The notes under the pieces: model-generated
Seen by the model: the letters and a program-made list of their open reading frames with translations, nothing else
The model's database searches: none
What the model was told of the DNA's origin: nothing
DNA from: Scytonema sp. UIC 10036
GTDB taxonomy: Bacteria; Cyanobacteriota; Cyanobacteriia; Cyanobacteriales; Nostocaceae
Direction of reading: 5' to 3'
Assembly: GCF_009725235.1 (NCBI RefSeq)
Contig: NZ_WJFC01000020.1
Span: forward strand, 39,290 to 103,289
DNA: 64,000 bases
Program-made: the position numbers and the translations under genes
Shown: positions 7,923 to 16,425 of the stretch, one piece after another
Numbering within the stretch: the stretch's first letter is position 1
How the letters are laid out: each line of letters starts with the position of its first letter

Positions 7923-8321
7923 TGTTACGTCATAATCCCTAAACTTGTCGCTGATGAACTAAATGCTCCTGAGTCACCGCCTGTTGTCCGCAATTGGATT
8001 GCTAAACCTCCCAATTGGCTACAAATTCAGACTTTGGAAACACGTAAAATATTAGGATTGGAAAAACTTGTCCCTGGTGAGCGAGAAGCAATTTTATTAG
8101 CAGAGCAAATCAAAGCTGAGTTAGTCATTTTAGATGACAAAGCAGCAAGACGTATAGCTATGGAAAGAGGTTTAAAAATTATTGGACTGTTGGGTATTGT
8201 GAAGGATGCTGCTAGTTCTGGGCTACTAGATTTAACAACTACTTTTGAAAGACTACAAGAAGCTGGCTTTTGGGTTGCACCAAATCTGCTTGAACAATTA
8301 CTGAAGAAGGATAAAACTTAG
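7923..8321 (+). pseudogene. DUF3368/PIN-like protein, N-terminus missing
   Basis: An open frame reads VIIPKLVADELN, then VPGEREAILLAEQIKAELVILDDKAARRIA, and IGLLGIVKDA, the body of DUF3368 proteins, which are PIN-related toxin-like nucleases. Coding similarity begins at about 7923, without the expected opening segment carrying the first conserved aspartate (usually VSDTSP) or a start codon. The next usable start, TTG 8034, would remove still more. The break lies 64 bp from the recombinase start, so truncation by that element is the likely cause. Confidence 0.65.
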
Positions 8322-8371
8322 AAGGTTGGTTATGCTTTATATCTTCTTCAGCAATATCTACTTTTAATTAT

Positions 8372-10447
8372 TTAATTTTTTTGTATTGGCACCACTTGGG
8401 GGGCGTCGTCCAGTGACAGAAGAAACTCTATAAGATCGGTTTGACCTTGAGTAGAAAAACCAGCTTGTTTGTCTACCCAGTAGTTGTGACCGCTACCATC
8501 TGCATTGGACTCTTGCAAGTCGGAATTGGCACGGTTGGCTAAAACTGTTTGCCTGCGTAAGTTTCGATCTATCAGTACTCGCAAACTTGCTCTCGGTTCT
8601 GGTAGTATGTTACTTAATAATGTCCCCGGTATACCTAACTGGTCTGGGTTGACAATGTCGTAACCATTTTCATCTACCTTGAGCGCTTCTGGTCCTGCAG
8701 CAACACCGCCATCGTGTAAATAAGGTGCGGTAACGTTTAACCCAATTAAGCTGGGAACTTTGTAACCGCCAGAATTACCGATCGCAAAGGCAAGTTTGAA
8801 GTCTTCCTCTGAGGTAATATCTGTAGGAACGTTCAGTACAGGTGGATTTTCTGGGAGGGGAACCTGCACATTACTGGGATAGGTTTGCGGGGCTGTAAAA
8901 TTGCGAGCCACAGGTGCTTGCGCCATTGCCCGTGAAGGCTGTGATTTAATTTCTTGCTCTGCAATGACGTGATTGTTTGTAAAATACCGTCCACTGTGGC
9001 ATTCAACGCATCCAGCCCGCGTAAAAATAGCTGCCCCATGCTGTACAGCTGCGACATCTCTCGTTTCTACAGGAGGTGGTGCTAGGGTATTTTGATAGGC
9101 TGACATTCCATTAAGTTGTGCTGCTACCGGAAATCCAGGTGAATTTGCCATCAATCCATCAAGAATGAAAGGCGATCCCTTTGGGTAACCGGGCATTTTA
9201 ATCACCTCATTAATATTAGGTGTACCGGGAGTGGGGTCATTTTTCTGGAAAAATTCTGATGGTTTAGCGCCTTGTGGCAACTTAAAAATTGGATTGGCAG
9301 CATTTTGCAGAATCACACCCAAGAAAGTGTCTTTATCAATGCCCAGAAGTTGCTGACTGGCATCAGCAATTGATGTCTGATCTGAGTTTGTTCCATGAAC
9401 GTTACTGTTGAGTGTTGTCAGTCCGTGGAACCAACCAATGGCAGCATTACCACTCCAGCCGTAGGGATATGCACCGAACGTATAAGAAGGTGGATTTTGG
9501 GATGGATTGTTGTGATTATCGGGAGTTGAGTCAAAGTTTCCTGGAGTCCAAGTCAGTAATTGGTTATCGACTGCTTCCTCTAAAGCTTTAGCATCTGGTA
9601 AACGCCCTTCTTTATTGTCAGATTTAATGTAAGTATGTTCACCACGAGGAATCATCAAAGGATTCACACCTGTTTGCCGAAACCATGATGCTGAGTTACT
9701 CGCTAAAGCCAGCATTAAACCTGTATCCAGATCGTTATTGGGTGCGCCTTCAAGAATACGTCCAGTTTTTCGATCTACAGTGGCATGACATGCCGCACAA
9801 GTGATACCAACTCGAATTTTACCCTTGTTAATATGGGTAATCATTCCTAGCGGGACGAGCGAGTTAGCAGGTACGTCAAGCCCGGTATTCAGAATATCAC
9901 CCTTTTTGAAGTTTCGCTCGCCTACTTTCATATCTCTATCCATGGTTACCTGAAGATTCGTTGTAGGCTGACCTTTAAGAGATAATATGGCTTTTGTCAA
10001 ATTGACGAGATTTAATGGACCATTTAAAATACCAGTGACATCGGTAAAGAAAATTTCGTTTCCAAAAGTTTCTCTATAAAAAGCTTTTCGTCCAAGAGCG
10101 ATTAAATCTTCTGTAATCGCAACAGCGCCATTATCTGTAGAAAGTTGCTGTTTCCCTTCTTCTGTTTTTAGTAAACTTTCGGCTTCAGCTTTACTAACAA
10201 CTTTGCCTAACACATCATAAGAACCTATTTCCTGTGCTGTAGCTTGGGTTAGAGGTGTGTATGTATTGTTGAGGCTGGGTGTTCCCGGAAATGCAAGGTC
10301 AATTTGGTATGCGAAGAACCCAATAAAAAGAACGAGAGCTAATAATATAACGATTCCACGCAACCTCAGAAAAAGTGGAATTTCTTTAGATTGTCGTGCA
10401 GCTGGTTGACTGACTTGGGGCTCGGTAGTTTCTGGAGGTGATAACAT
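8372..10447 (-). CDS. Membrane-anchored di-haem cytochrome c (MauG/peroxidase-like C-terminal part)
   Basis: 691 residues. One N-terminal transmembrane helix (IVILLALVLFIGFFAYQI, about residues 30-48) anchors a large extracytoplasmic part. Two c-type haem motifs are visible: CAACH at about 216-220 and CVECH at about 479-483. The C-terminal PSLIGLNVTAPYLHDGGV resembles di-haem peroxidase/MauG proteins. The role is probably redox chemistry in the periplasm or thylakoid lumen; donor and substrate are unknown. It lies downstream of a small membrane protein and a carotenoid protein on the same strand. Confidence 0.8.
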   Translation of the reverse strand: MLSPPETTEPQVSQPAARQSKEIPLFLRLRGIVILLALVLFIGFFAYQIDLAFPGTPSLNNTYTPLTQATAQEIGSYDVLGKVVSKAEAESLLKTEEGKQQLSTDNGAVAITEDLIALGRKAFYRETFGNEIFFTDVTGILNGPLNLVNLTKAILSLKGQPTTNLQVTMDRDMKVGERNFKKGDILNTGLDVPANSLVPLGMITHINKGKIRVGITCAACHATVDRKTGRILEGAPNNDLDTGLMLALASNSASWFRQTGVNPLMIPRGEHTYIKSDNKEGRLPDAKALEEAVDNQLLTWTPGNFDSTPDNHNNPSQNPPSYTFGAYPYGWSGNAAIGWFHGLTTLNSNVHGTNSDQTSIADASQQLLGIDKDTFLGVILQNAANPIFKLPQGAKPSEFFQKNDPTPGTPNINEVIKMPGYPKGSPFILDGLMANSPGFPVAAQLNGMSAYQNTLAPPPVETRDVAAVQHGAAIFTRAGCVECHSGRYFTNNHVIAEQEIKSQPSRAMAQAPVARNFTAPQTYPSNVQVPLPENPPVLNVPTDITSEEDFKLAFAIGNSGGYKVPSLIGLNVTAPYLHDGGVAAGPEALKVDENGYDIVNPDQLGIPGTLLSNILPEPRASLRVLIDRNLRRQTVLANRANSDLQESNADGSGHNYWVDKQAGFSTQGQTDLIEFLLSLDDAPQVVPIQKN

Positions 10448-10524
10448 AAGACCTGATATAGTTTTTCCAATTATTTGCTACAACAACAAAGGCGATTCGT
10501 GCTATTCGATAGGAGCGGAATTTC

Positions 10525-10752
10525 TTAAAAAGAGCGACCGCAAATAGAATCTACATAGGCTGCTGGCTGGTTTCTATTTTGTTCTCGACAAAGTAAAAAC
10601 TGTGCTAGACGCTGTTGATAGTAATATTGATGGGCAATCCAACCAAGAGGCGCACCTGCGATCGCTCCAATGAGCAAACCAGTTATTAGACTATAAACAA
10701 GATGTCTTCTTTTAATGGTATTACTTCCAGTCGCAGTATTTTGTGTTACCAT
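10525..10752 (-). CDS. Small single-pass membrane protein
   Basis: 75 residues with a strong ribosome site (AAGGAGG). One hydrophobic segment (LVYSLITGLLIGAIAGAPLGWIA) is followed by a polar tail with two cysteines (LLCREQNRN and SICGRSF). No known family was recognised. It lies 77 bp upstream of the di-haem cytochrome on the same strand and may be an accessory subunit, which is inference from position only. Confidence 0.6.
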   Translation of the reverse strand: MVTQNTATGSNTIKRRHLVYSLITGLLIGAIAGAPLGWIAHQYYYQQRLAQFLLCREQNRNQPAAYVDSICGRSF

Positions 10753-10772
10753 AAAACCTCCTTATACTTTGC

Positions 10773-10829
10773 ACTGTTAACGACTGTTATAGAATAAGCA
10801 ATGCCCACCCTATAACAGTCGTTAACAGT
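10773..10829. promoter_or_regulatory. Perfect 19-bp inverted repeat
   Basis: Arms at 10773-10791 and 10811-10829 are exact reverse complements (ACTGTTAACGACTGTTATA) with a 19-nt spacer. The element sits between the carotenoid-protein gene and the small membrane protein gene, both minus strand. It could terminate or attenuate the transcript or be an operator; there is no adjacent T tract. Confidence 0.6.
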
Positions 10830-10844
10830 ACAAAATTGCAGTCA

Positions 10845-11357
10845 TTACACAACCAGTTTGAGGAAAGAAACTAGTTCATCTGTGTTGAAAGACTGAAGTG
10901 TAGTCAATACTTCTGTGGCATCTTGAGTCAGTTGAGTGCCATTAGGAATACCAACAAAACCACTTCCCAGTTTTCCTGCTAGCAAATACCAGAAAGCAAT
11001 CTTACCTTCAGCGCCTAATGAATCATAGGCATGAGCGGGAATTTTTGTGTCATTGCCAGTTACAAGTTCAGCCAATGCTTTGCTAGGGTGGGGATCGAGT
11101 ACGCTAGCATCCTTATCATTTCTTTCTGGAGATAAGAACTCGCGCAAAGCTGATAGCTGATTTTCTAGTGACAGTTGCTGAATTCGTGATATTAAGCTAT
11201 TAGCATCTTGTGTTGGTAATGCATTTGCTGCATCAGCAGGAATTGAATCAGCAATTTGTTTGTAAAAAGACGCTAACACCGCTAGTTGATCGTCAATAAT
11301 CAAACTTTTGAATGCAGATGCAGCTTCTTGTACTGGTCTGACGTTTGTAGATGTCAT
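10845..11357 (-). CDS. Helical carotenoid protein (OCP N-terminal domain homologue), divergent
   Basis: 170 residues covering only the helical N-domain of orange carotenoid protein, the HCP pattern. The first half has FKSLIIDDQLAVLASFYKQI with the carotenoid-contacting tyrosine (Tyr32); the second half has GKIAFWYLLAGKLG with the conserved tryptophan (Trp123). The FWF aromatic cluster of the neighbour is LAS here, so carotenoid contacts may differ. HCPs bind ketocarotenoids and quench singlet oxygen or phycobilisome energy. A ribosome site AGGAG precedes the ATG. Confidence 0.85.
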   Translation of the reverse strand: MTSTNVRPVQEAASAFKSLIIDDQLAVLASFYKQIADSIPADAANALPTQDANSLISRIQQLSLENQLSALREFLSPERNDKDASVLDPHPSKALAELVTGNDTKIPAHAYDSLGAEGKIAFWYLLAGKLGSGFVGIPNGTQLTQDATEVLTTLQSFNTDELVSFLKLVV

Positions 11358-11855
11358 GTAAATCTCCTAATTAGTATGGAAATGGGATCTGGGGCATGGG
11401 AATTGGAAATTAATTTTTTGCTAGGTAGGGAAGACAGCCCACCATTCAAGGATGTGCGGTATACACCTACCTACCTGGTGATATTTTGGCGAAAAGGGAG
11501 TAGTCCCTATTCCCAAATTCCTATTCTCTCAGTTGTAAGAAACTCGGTTTTTAAATAGGTGTTAAGATGCAATTCTGAAAAGATTTCGCTTCCACAAAAA
11601 GTAATTCCAGGAATACTGTGTCAAATTTACTACAGTTTTGACTTTTCTTTGCCTTTACTCCTTTAAGGTTAAAGATTCAAGTTCTTACGAAATCACTGTT
11701 AAAAGATAGAAATGATATAGAAAAATAAAAATTTGATACCTACCTAAAGAGAGATGAAAACAAGCTAGCAAAATTAAAAAAATATTAAGACTATAAGTCA
11801 AAGGCGTGACGGCTATAAGTGGGTGCAACTACTTAAGTGATTTTCAACAGAGAAA
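11358..11855. other. Intergenic stretch between the two carotenoid-protein genes
   Basis: About 500 bp, AT-rich towards the right. It holds fragments of common intergenic repeat style (GGGAATTGG, CCTACCTACC) and no supportable gene. It probably contains the promoter of the downstream carotenoid-protein gene. Confidence 0.5.
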
Positions 11856-11891
11856 AGCACAGAATAGAAATTTAACTTTCTACTCCGTGCT
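11856..11891 (-). terminator. Terminator of the second helical carotenoid protein gene
   Basis: Read on the minus strand, 15-nt arms pair completely if two G-U pairs are allowed (AGCACGGAGTAGAAA with TTTCTATTCTGTGCT), loop 6 nt, followed by TTTTCTCTG. It stands 25 bp after the stop codon of the gene. Confidence 0.75.
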
Positions 11892-11916
11892 TCTATCTTT
11901 TTTGTTCAGCTAGATA

Positions 11917-12408
11917 CTAAACTTCAGCACCTGCTTTTGGTTCAGCCCCCATTGGAGAGACGTAATCGCGGAAAATATTCATTTGCTGCTCAAATTCAAC
12001 TTGCTTAATTTTATTGAGCAATTCTTGAGATTGGGAAGAAAGCTTGTAATCAGAAGGCATGGGGACAATAATTGCGTTCTCCATCCCTTGAGCTAAGCGA
12101 TACCAAAATAGTAATTTTGTAGTATCGCTCATGGAACCATACATACGGCTGTATTGATTATCTGCGTTATTAATCAAATCGCGCTGAAACTGTAGTTGTT
12201 CGTCGTGAGGTAGCGCTTTAATTTGATTGAATAACCCTTCAGCAACACTATCAGAAACTGTACTTGCTCCTGGAGCGGCTGGAGTTATAGACTTGCCCAT
12301 TTCTTTATAAACAAACCAGAACAAAGCCAATTGTTCATCTACAGGTAAATTTTGAAAAGCTTGAACGTGTTCGCGAACATTAGGATCGTTAGTTTGAGTA
12401 AATGTCAT
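11917..12408 (-). CDS. Helical carotenoid protein (OCP N-terminal domain homologue)
   Basis: 163 residues from ATG 12408, which has GGAG 8 bp upstream; the TTG at 12426 would put the ribosome site inside the gene. It is closer to canonical OCP than its neighbour: LALFWFVYKEMGKSITPAAPGA contains Trp31 and Tyr34, and LLFWYRLAQGMENAIIVPMPSDYKLS contains Trp102. No C-terminal NTF2-like domain is present. Expected role: soluble carotenoid carrier and singlet-oxygen quencher. Two HCP genes this close suggest local duplication or co-recruitment for photoprotection. Confidence 0.9.
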   Translation of the reverse strand: MTFTQTNDPNVREHVQAFQNLPVDEQLALFWFVYKEMGKSITPAAPGASTVSDSVAEGLFNQIKALPHDEQLQFQRDLINNADNQYSRMYGSMSDTTKLLFWYRLAQGMENAIIVPMPSDYKLSSQSQELLNKIKQVEFEQQMNIFRDYVSPMGAEPKAGAEV

Positions 12409-12515
12409 AATCCACTCCGATTGCAAAAAAAACTTTCACGCTTCACGCTATCAAAGTTGAAATTGGTGTTTAACCCCACTGAAGACAGATGTATGTAAAT
12501 CAAAGAGAAGAACAA

Positions 12516-12600
12516 TTGGTGGTTAGTGGTTGGTGGTTAGTGGTTAGTGGTTAGTAGTTAGTAGAACCACTAACCATTAACCACTAACCACTAACCACTA
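12516..12600. repeat. Inverted STRR array (GGTTAGT / ACTAACC)
   Basis: Copies of GGTTAGT run into copies of CCACTAA, giving a long imperfect hairpin between the carotenoid-protein promoter and the SDR relic. Confidence 0.8.
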
Positions 12601-12615
12601 AAGGAAGATGGACCA

Positions 12616-12891
12616 ATGAATGCGAAAATGGAAAAAAATCTGATTGATGCCACACCACTAGCAAGACGAGGTACACCAGAAGAAATAGCTAACGTTTATG
12701 CCTTTATCGCTTCTGATGAAGCTAGTTATGTCACGGGTGCATTATGGTTGGCTGATGGAGGAGTCACTACTGCAAAGGGATCTGCTGGTTCAGACACTCC
12801 ATTCTGGATGCGGTTTGCACCTAAAGGTGAATTGCGCCTCGACCACTCCAAAGAAGGATTAGAGAACAAGCAAACACAAACCCTCATTTAA
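12616..12891 (+). pseudogene. C-terminal relic of a short-chain dehydrogenase
   Basis: 91 residues that begin at ATG 12616 with ATPLARRGTPEEIANVYAFIASDEASYVTG, then ALWLADGG, the canonical end of SDR enzymes. The Rossmann nucleotide loop and the catalytic Ser-Tyr-Lys are all absent, and the sequence immediately upstream is an STRR array. A weak AAGGA site precedes the ATG, so it may still be translated, but it cannot be an active dehydrogenase alone. Confidence 0.7.
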
Positions 12892-13175
12892 AATACTTCA
12901 CTACGGCAGAGGGCAGAAAGCATCTTCACAAATGAATTCAGGGAATTTACAGCCGTTTCCACTTAATTAGACCATACTCTTAATCCTTTTGCGCCTTTGC
13001 GCCTTTGCGTGAGACAAAAAGATATGGTTCATTTACCTGAAAATAACTGTAATAAAATTGTCAAGCATTTATTTGTCTTTGGACGCTTCTACCCTCTACC
13101 TTCTGCCAGACTGTTTAAGTTGCGGTCATGTTGTTGATAAGTTATAAATAAGTACTCCGAGCCAGTACAGGTAGT

Positions 13176-13697
13176 TCACACTTCATTGTTAAGAGTTGGT
13201 ATTTCCTGATGGAAAGTTGCAGGATCGGAAAGGGAACGCGAACTTTGTAAATCGTCATCTCGGAGACTATCCGGTGTTCTCATCTCTCCTTCTTCCCCTT
13301 CTACTCCCCTTTGTTGATAATCTTCTGAAGACATGGGATCTAACTCCCAACGATTGTCATCGCGCCGATCAAAAATATCCACTGCTCGGAGATCAGCTCT
13401 ATCATCCATTTCCATGCCAACAGCAGCGCCAAGGTCATCTACAATATCTTGGTCGGGAGTAGGAACTGTACCGCCAACAGCCTCATCCCCTACTGTTGCT
13501 TCCAAATCCCAGCGAGCATCTATATCTCCCCCTGTGATCTCTGGACTGGCTTCTACGTTACCTATATCGTCATACTCGTTGTTGCGATCGCCTAGATTAT
13601 ACCCTGGCATATCTTTGACACCAGTTCCGTAGGATTCAGTGATGACTTGTGGCAAATCATCTGTATCAAAGTTCTGATTTGAATTTTCTTCTACCAT
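13176..13697 (-). CDS. Acidic soluble protein, DUF6335-like
   Basis: 173 residues, very acidic and hydrophilic, predicted to be largely disordered. The recognisable core is ITGGDIDARWDLEATVGDEAVGGTVPTPDQDIVDDLGAAVGMEM, followed by RWELDPMSSEDY; this resembles a cyanobacterial family I believe to be DUF6335. No enzymatic motif. Such acidic hydrophilic proteins are often stress-associated, which fits the neighbouring cluster but is inference. The 284 bp on its 3' side hold no gene. Confidence 0.65.
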   Translation of the reverse strand: MVEENSNQNFDTDDLPQVITESYGTGVKDMPGYNLGDRNNEYDDIGNVEASPEITGGDIDARWDLEATVGDEAVGGTVPTPDQDIVDDLGAAVGMEMDDRADLRAVDIFDRRDDNRWELDPMSSEDYQQRGVEGEEGEMRTPDSLRDDDLQSSRSLSDPATFHQEIPTLNNEV

Positions 13698-14685
13698 AAC
13701 TCTCCTATTTTTTGGTGCATTTTCACGATAACGCGTTCTCTATCCAGGATTGTCAGCCTAAAGATTTACTACGTCCGAGGTAATAAAAAGTTAAAAATAT
13801 CTTTCTTTAGTATGAGGCAAATATAATAGGATACACCTAATTTTTTATATATGATATGGTCACTTCAAAAAAGTTATGGGTAAAAAGTTGGAACTCAAGA
13901 AATTCTTTCAGTAGATTCCAGATTTTAACCCATAGCTTATTCCTTTATGGAAATTCTATAGGAATCCTATTTGAGATCCAAAGAAGGGAGACAAGGGAGA
14001 CAAGGAAGAGGTGTTTGTAAATCATTTAGGACTGCTATAAATCATTCATAAAGAGAACAGGGGAAGGGGAAGAGTACAGTCGAGTACAATACTGCAAGGG
14101 TTGAGAAGGTTAGGTGAAACCCAACAAATGCCTATAAATGTTGGGTTTCGTTCCTCAAACGCCAGTAAAGGTGCGGAGGGAAACCCTCCTATGGCGCATT
14201 CGCGCCACGCACACGGTTCAGGGCTGGCTCCCCAACCTACGTATTTTCGTATTTTTAGCCAAAACCCAGGTAGTATTGCAGTCGGGTGAACATTGTCCAC
14301 TAAAGTATCCTTTGCATCAAGTTCAGTTCATTCAAATAGTACTCTTTGGGGGGCTTTGAAGAATCTCAGCAGTATTGAGAGAAAATGAAAATAATAAATG
14401 TATCACTTTAGAGATAAAAGGCATATATCCCAAAAGAACGAAGAAAAACCAGAAATGTCAGCGTAATAATAAAGGTAATGAATTCATGGTCGAGTGATAA
14501 GGGAGTTAGGATTTATGACTTGGGGTATGCTTACATAACTCATCCCCAACTCATGATTCCTAACTGTTTTCTAAAATTACTCCCATAGCCGCTAAATTTT
14601 ATAAAGATAAAAATAAGTTGCGTTTTATAAAATTACAGTCTGCTTAAATCGGTGATTGCAGTCAGTTCAGTATTGGAGGTCAAAA
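13698..14685. other. Long repeat-rich intergenic region
   Basis: About 1 kb without a supportable gene. At 14115-14148 a hairpin GAAACCCAACA/TGTTGGGTTTC is present, related to copies near 48147 and 48695. At about 14176-14215 lie further small palindromes (GGAGGG..CCCTCC, GGCGCATTCGCGCC). The last 100 bp are AT-rich and probably hold the promoter of the stress cluster that follows. Confidence 0.55.
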
Positions 14686-15087
14686 ATGAAATATGGTGAA
14701 TTTATCAAACACGTTCAAAGCGTAGCCCAATTAGAATCCCGTGAAGATGCAGAACGTGCAACCCGTGCGACACTAGAAACTATCAAAGAGCGCATAGTTG
14801 GAGACGAGGCAAAAGATTTAGCATCTCAGTTACCGAAGGAACTAGGGGAGTACTTGCACGGGCGTGAAGGTGAAAACGGTCAAGCATTCTCAATGCAGGA
14901 GTTTATTTCTAGAGTGAGTCAGAAAGAAGGAGTCGAGCCAGTTGCTGCAGCAACACACACTCGTGCTGTATTCACTGTGCTGCGAAACGCTGTCACCCCT
15001 GGTGAGTTTGAGGATTTTCAGGCTAATTTCTCAAACGACTATGCAGAGTTGTTTCCCTCCTCACCAATTAGTATGGCTAATGGCTAA
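14686..15087 (+). CDS. DUF2267 protein
   Basis: 133 residues from ATG 14686, with GGAGG 6 bp upstream. DUF2267 pattern: EFIKHVQSVAQLESREDAERATRATLETIKERI, then LASQLPKELGEYL, then FSMQEFISRVSQKEG and a second helical half with AVFTVLRNAVTPGEFEDFQANF. A helical, DNA-free fold, often encoded with stress genes; molecular role unknown. The last residues (SMANG) and the stop are made by an ATGGCTA tandem repeat. It is the first gene of the same-strand series ending at 22217. Confidence 0.8.
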   Translation: MKYGEFIKHVQSVAQLESREDAERATRATLETIKERIVGDEAKDLASQLPKELGEYLHGREGENGQAFSMQEFISRVSQKEGVEPVAAATHTRAVFTVLRNAVTPGEFEDFQANFSNDYAELFPSSPISMANG

Positions 15088-15171
15088 TGGCTAATGGCTA
15101 ATGGCTAATGGCTAATGGCGGATAGAAGAGTAGAAAACTGACAATTAGCAATTAGCAATTAGCAATTAGCT
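15072..15171. repeat. Two STRR arrays (ATGGCTA and AATTAGC)
   Basis: Six or so copies of ATGGCTA (15073-15118) begin inside the DUF2267 gene; after 22 bp comes a second array of AATTAGC. The units are related to each other as partial reverse complements. Confidence 0.85.
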
Positions 15172-15197
15172 CTTTTATAAATTTACAAGGAAATACC

Positions 15198-16295
15198 ATG
15201 GCACAATATAACAATCATTCTGGAAAAAAAAGAGTCGCTATCCTGATTGAGAACTATGTAGAGGATTCAGAGTTCCAAGTTCCATACAACGCTCTGAAAC
15301 AAGCAGGAATGGAGGTTGTTGTCCTTGGTGCTCGGATGAATGAAAGCTACAAAGGCAAACAAGGCAAACTTTCCAAACAGCCTGATGGTACCACAGCAGA
15401 AGCGATCGCATCCGAATTTGATGCTGTAGTAATCCCTGGAGGTATGGCTCCTGATAAAATGCGTCGCAACCCCAACACTGTTAGGTTTGTGCAAGAAGCT
15501 ATGCAGCAAGGAAAGATTGTAGCTGCTGTTTGTCACGGTCCACAACTGTTGATTGAAGGGGATTTGCTTCGAGGTAAGCGAGTGACAGGCTTCTTGGCGA
15601 TTAGCAAAGACATGATTAATGCGGGTGCTAATTATATAGATGAGCCTTTAGTCGTTGATAGCAATTTAATTACATCACGCCAACCAGGAGACTTAGCCAT
15701 TTTTACCACAGCTGTTTTGAGCCGCTTGGGATACGGTGGTAAAGATGCAGCATTGCCAAGTGAGACAGACACAGCAGCGGAATGGTGGAAACTTGCTGAT
15801 GCTTGGGGCGGTTCTACCAAAGGTGATATTGTCAAAGCGTTGAATACAGCGCTTGCGGGTGAGCGTTATTCTTTAGAAGCGTTAGAAAATTATATCCAGA
15901 AAGAATCAGATGCACAAGTGAAGTCAGTCTTTCAAGAACTGGTAGGCAGCAAACAACGTAATATCAGCATCTTGGAAGCACGTCTGGATCGATTAGGTGA
16001 AAAGCCTTCCTTGGCAGCAAACATCGCTAACCAATATGCGAAAGTGAAAACAGCCCTTACAGGAAGCGATGATATATACCAATTGCGTAGCGCTTTAGGT
16101 GATGTGCAAACTGGTATAGGTGATATTGGAGCTTTAATGGCAGCAACAACCGATCCAGTTTCAACTGCCATTTTTACACAAATCCACAACGACCTACGGA
16201 CATACGAGCAACGGCTAGTAGACTTGTATCGCGCGCGGATGGGTGCAGGAGTTAAGCCAGCGAAGCCGACTACAGGAGCTGCTGTGTCGATGTAG
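15198..16295 (+). CDS. DJ-1/PfpI domain fused to a ferritin-like four-helix domain
   Basis: 365 residues in two parts. Residues 10-180 are a PfpI/DJ-1 domain: AILIENYVEDSEFQVPYNAL (Glu25 region), VVIPGGMAPDKMRRN, and the nucleophile VCHGPQLL (Cys112, His113). PfpI/DJ-1 relatives act on glycated or oxidised proteins or as chaperones. Residues 195-345 form a helical bundle (KGDIVKALNTALAGERYSLEALENYIQKESD, then IHNDLRTYEQRLVDLY) resembling DUF2383/ferritin-like proteins. The fusion is not one I recognise as standard. It may couple repair of damaged protein with metal or oxidant handling. Confidence 0.8.
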   Translation: MAQYNNHSGKKRVAILIENYVEDSEFQVPYNALKQAGMEVVVLGARMNESYKGKQGKLSKQPDGTTAEAIASEFDAVVIPGGMAPDKMRRNPNTVRFVQEAMQQGKIVAAVCHGPQLLIEGDLLRGKRVTGFLAISKDMINAGANYIDEPLVVDSNLITSRQPGDLAIFTTAVLSRLGYGGKDAALPSETDTAAEWWKLADAWGGSTKGDIVKALNTALAGERYSLEALENYIQKESDAQVKSVFQELVGSKQRNISILEARLDRLGEKPSLAANIANQYAKVKTALTGSDDIYQLRSALGDVQTGIGDIGALMAATTDPVSTAIFTQIHNDLRTYEQRLVDLYRARMGAGVKPAKPTTGAAVSM

Positions 16296-16304
16296 ATTTT
16301 TGTG

Positions 16305-16373
16305 GAACGAACCATAGGCGCAAAGATAGCGTAAAGAGTTCAGGAGGGGAGCTTTGCGCCTGGATGGTTCGTT
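16305..16373. promoter_or_regulatory. Imperfect inverted repeat before the SRPBCC gene
   Basis: Arms 16305-16325 and 16352-16373 pair over about 20 bp (AACGAACCAT..GGCGCAAAG with CTTTGCGCC..ATGGTTCGTT). A smaller hairpin AGACG..CGTCT follows. It separates the PfpI-fusion gene from the next one and may be a processing site or attenuator. Confidence 0.5.
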
Positions 16374-16425
16374 TGTACAGACGCGTCAAAACACGTCTAT
16401 ACAATTTGTAAAGGAGAATCATAAA

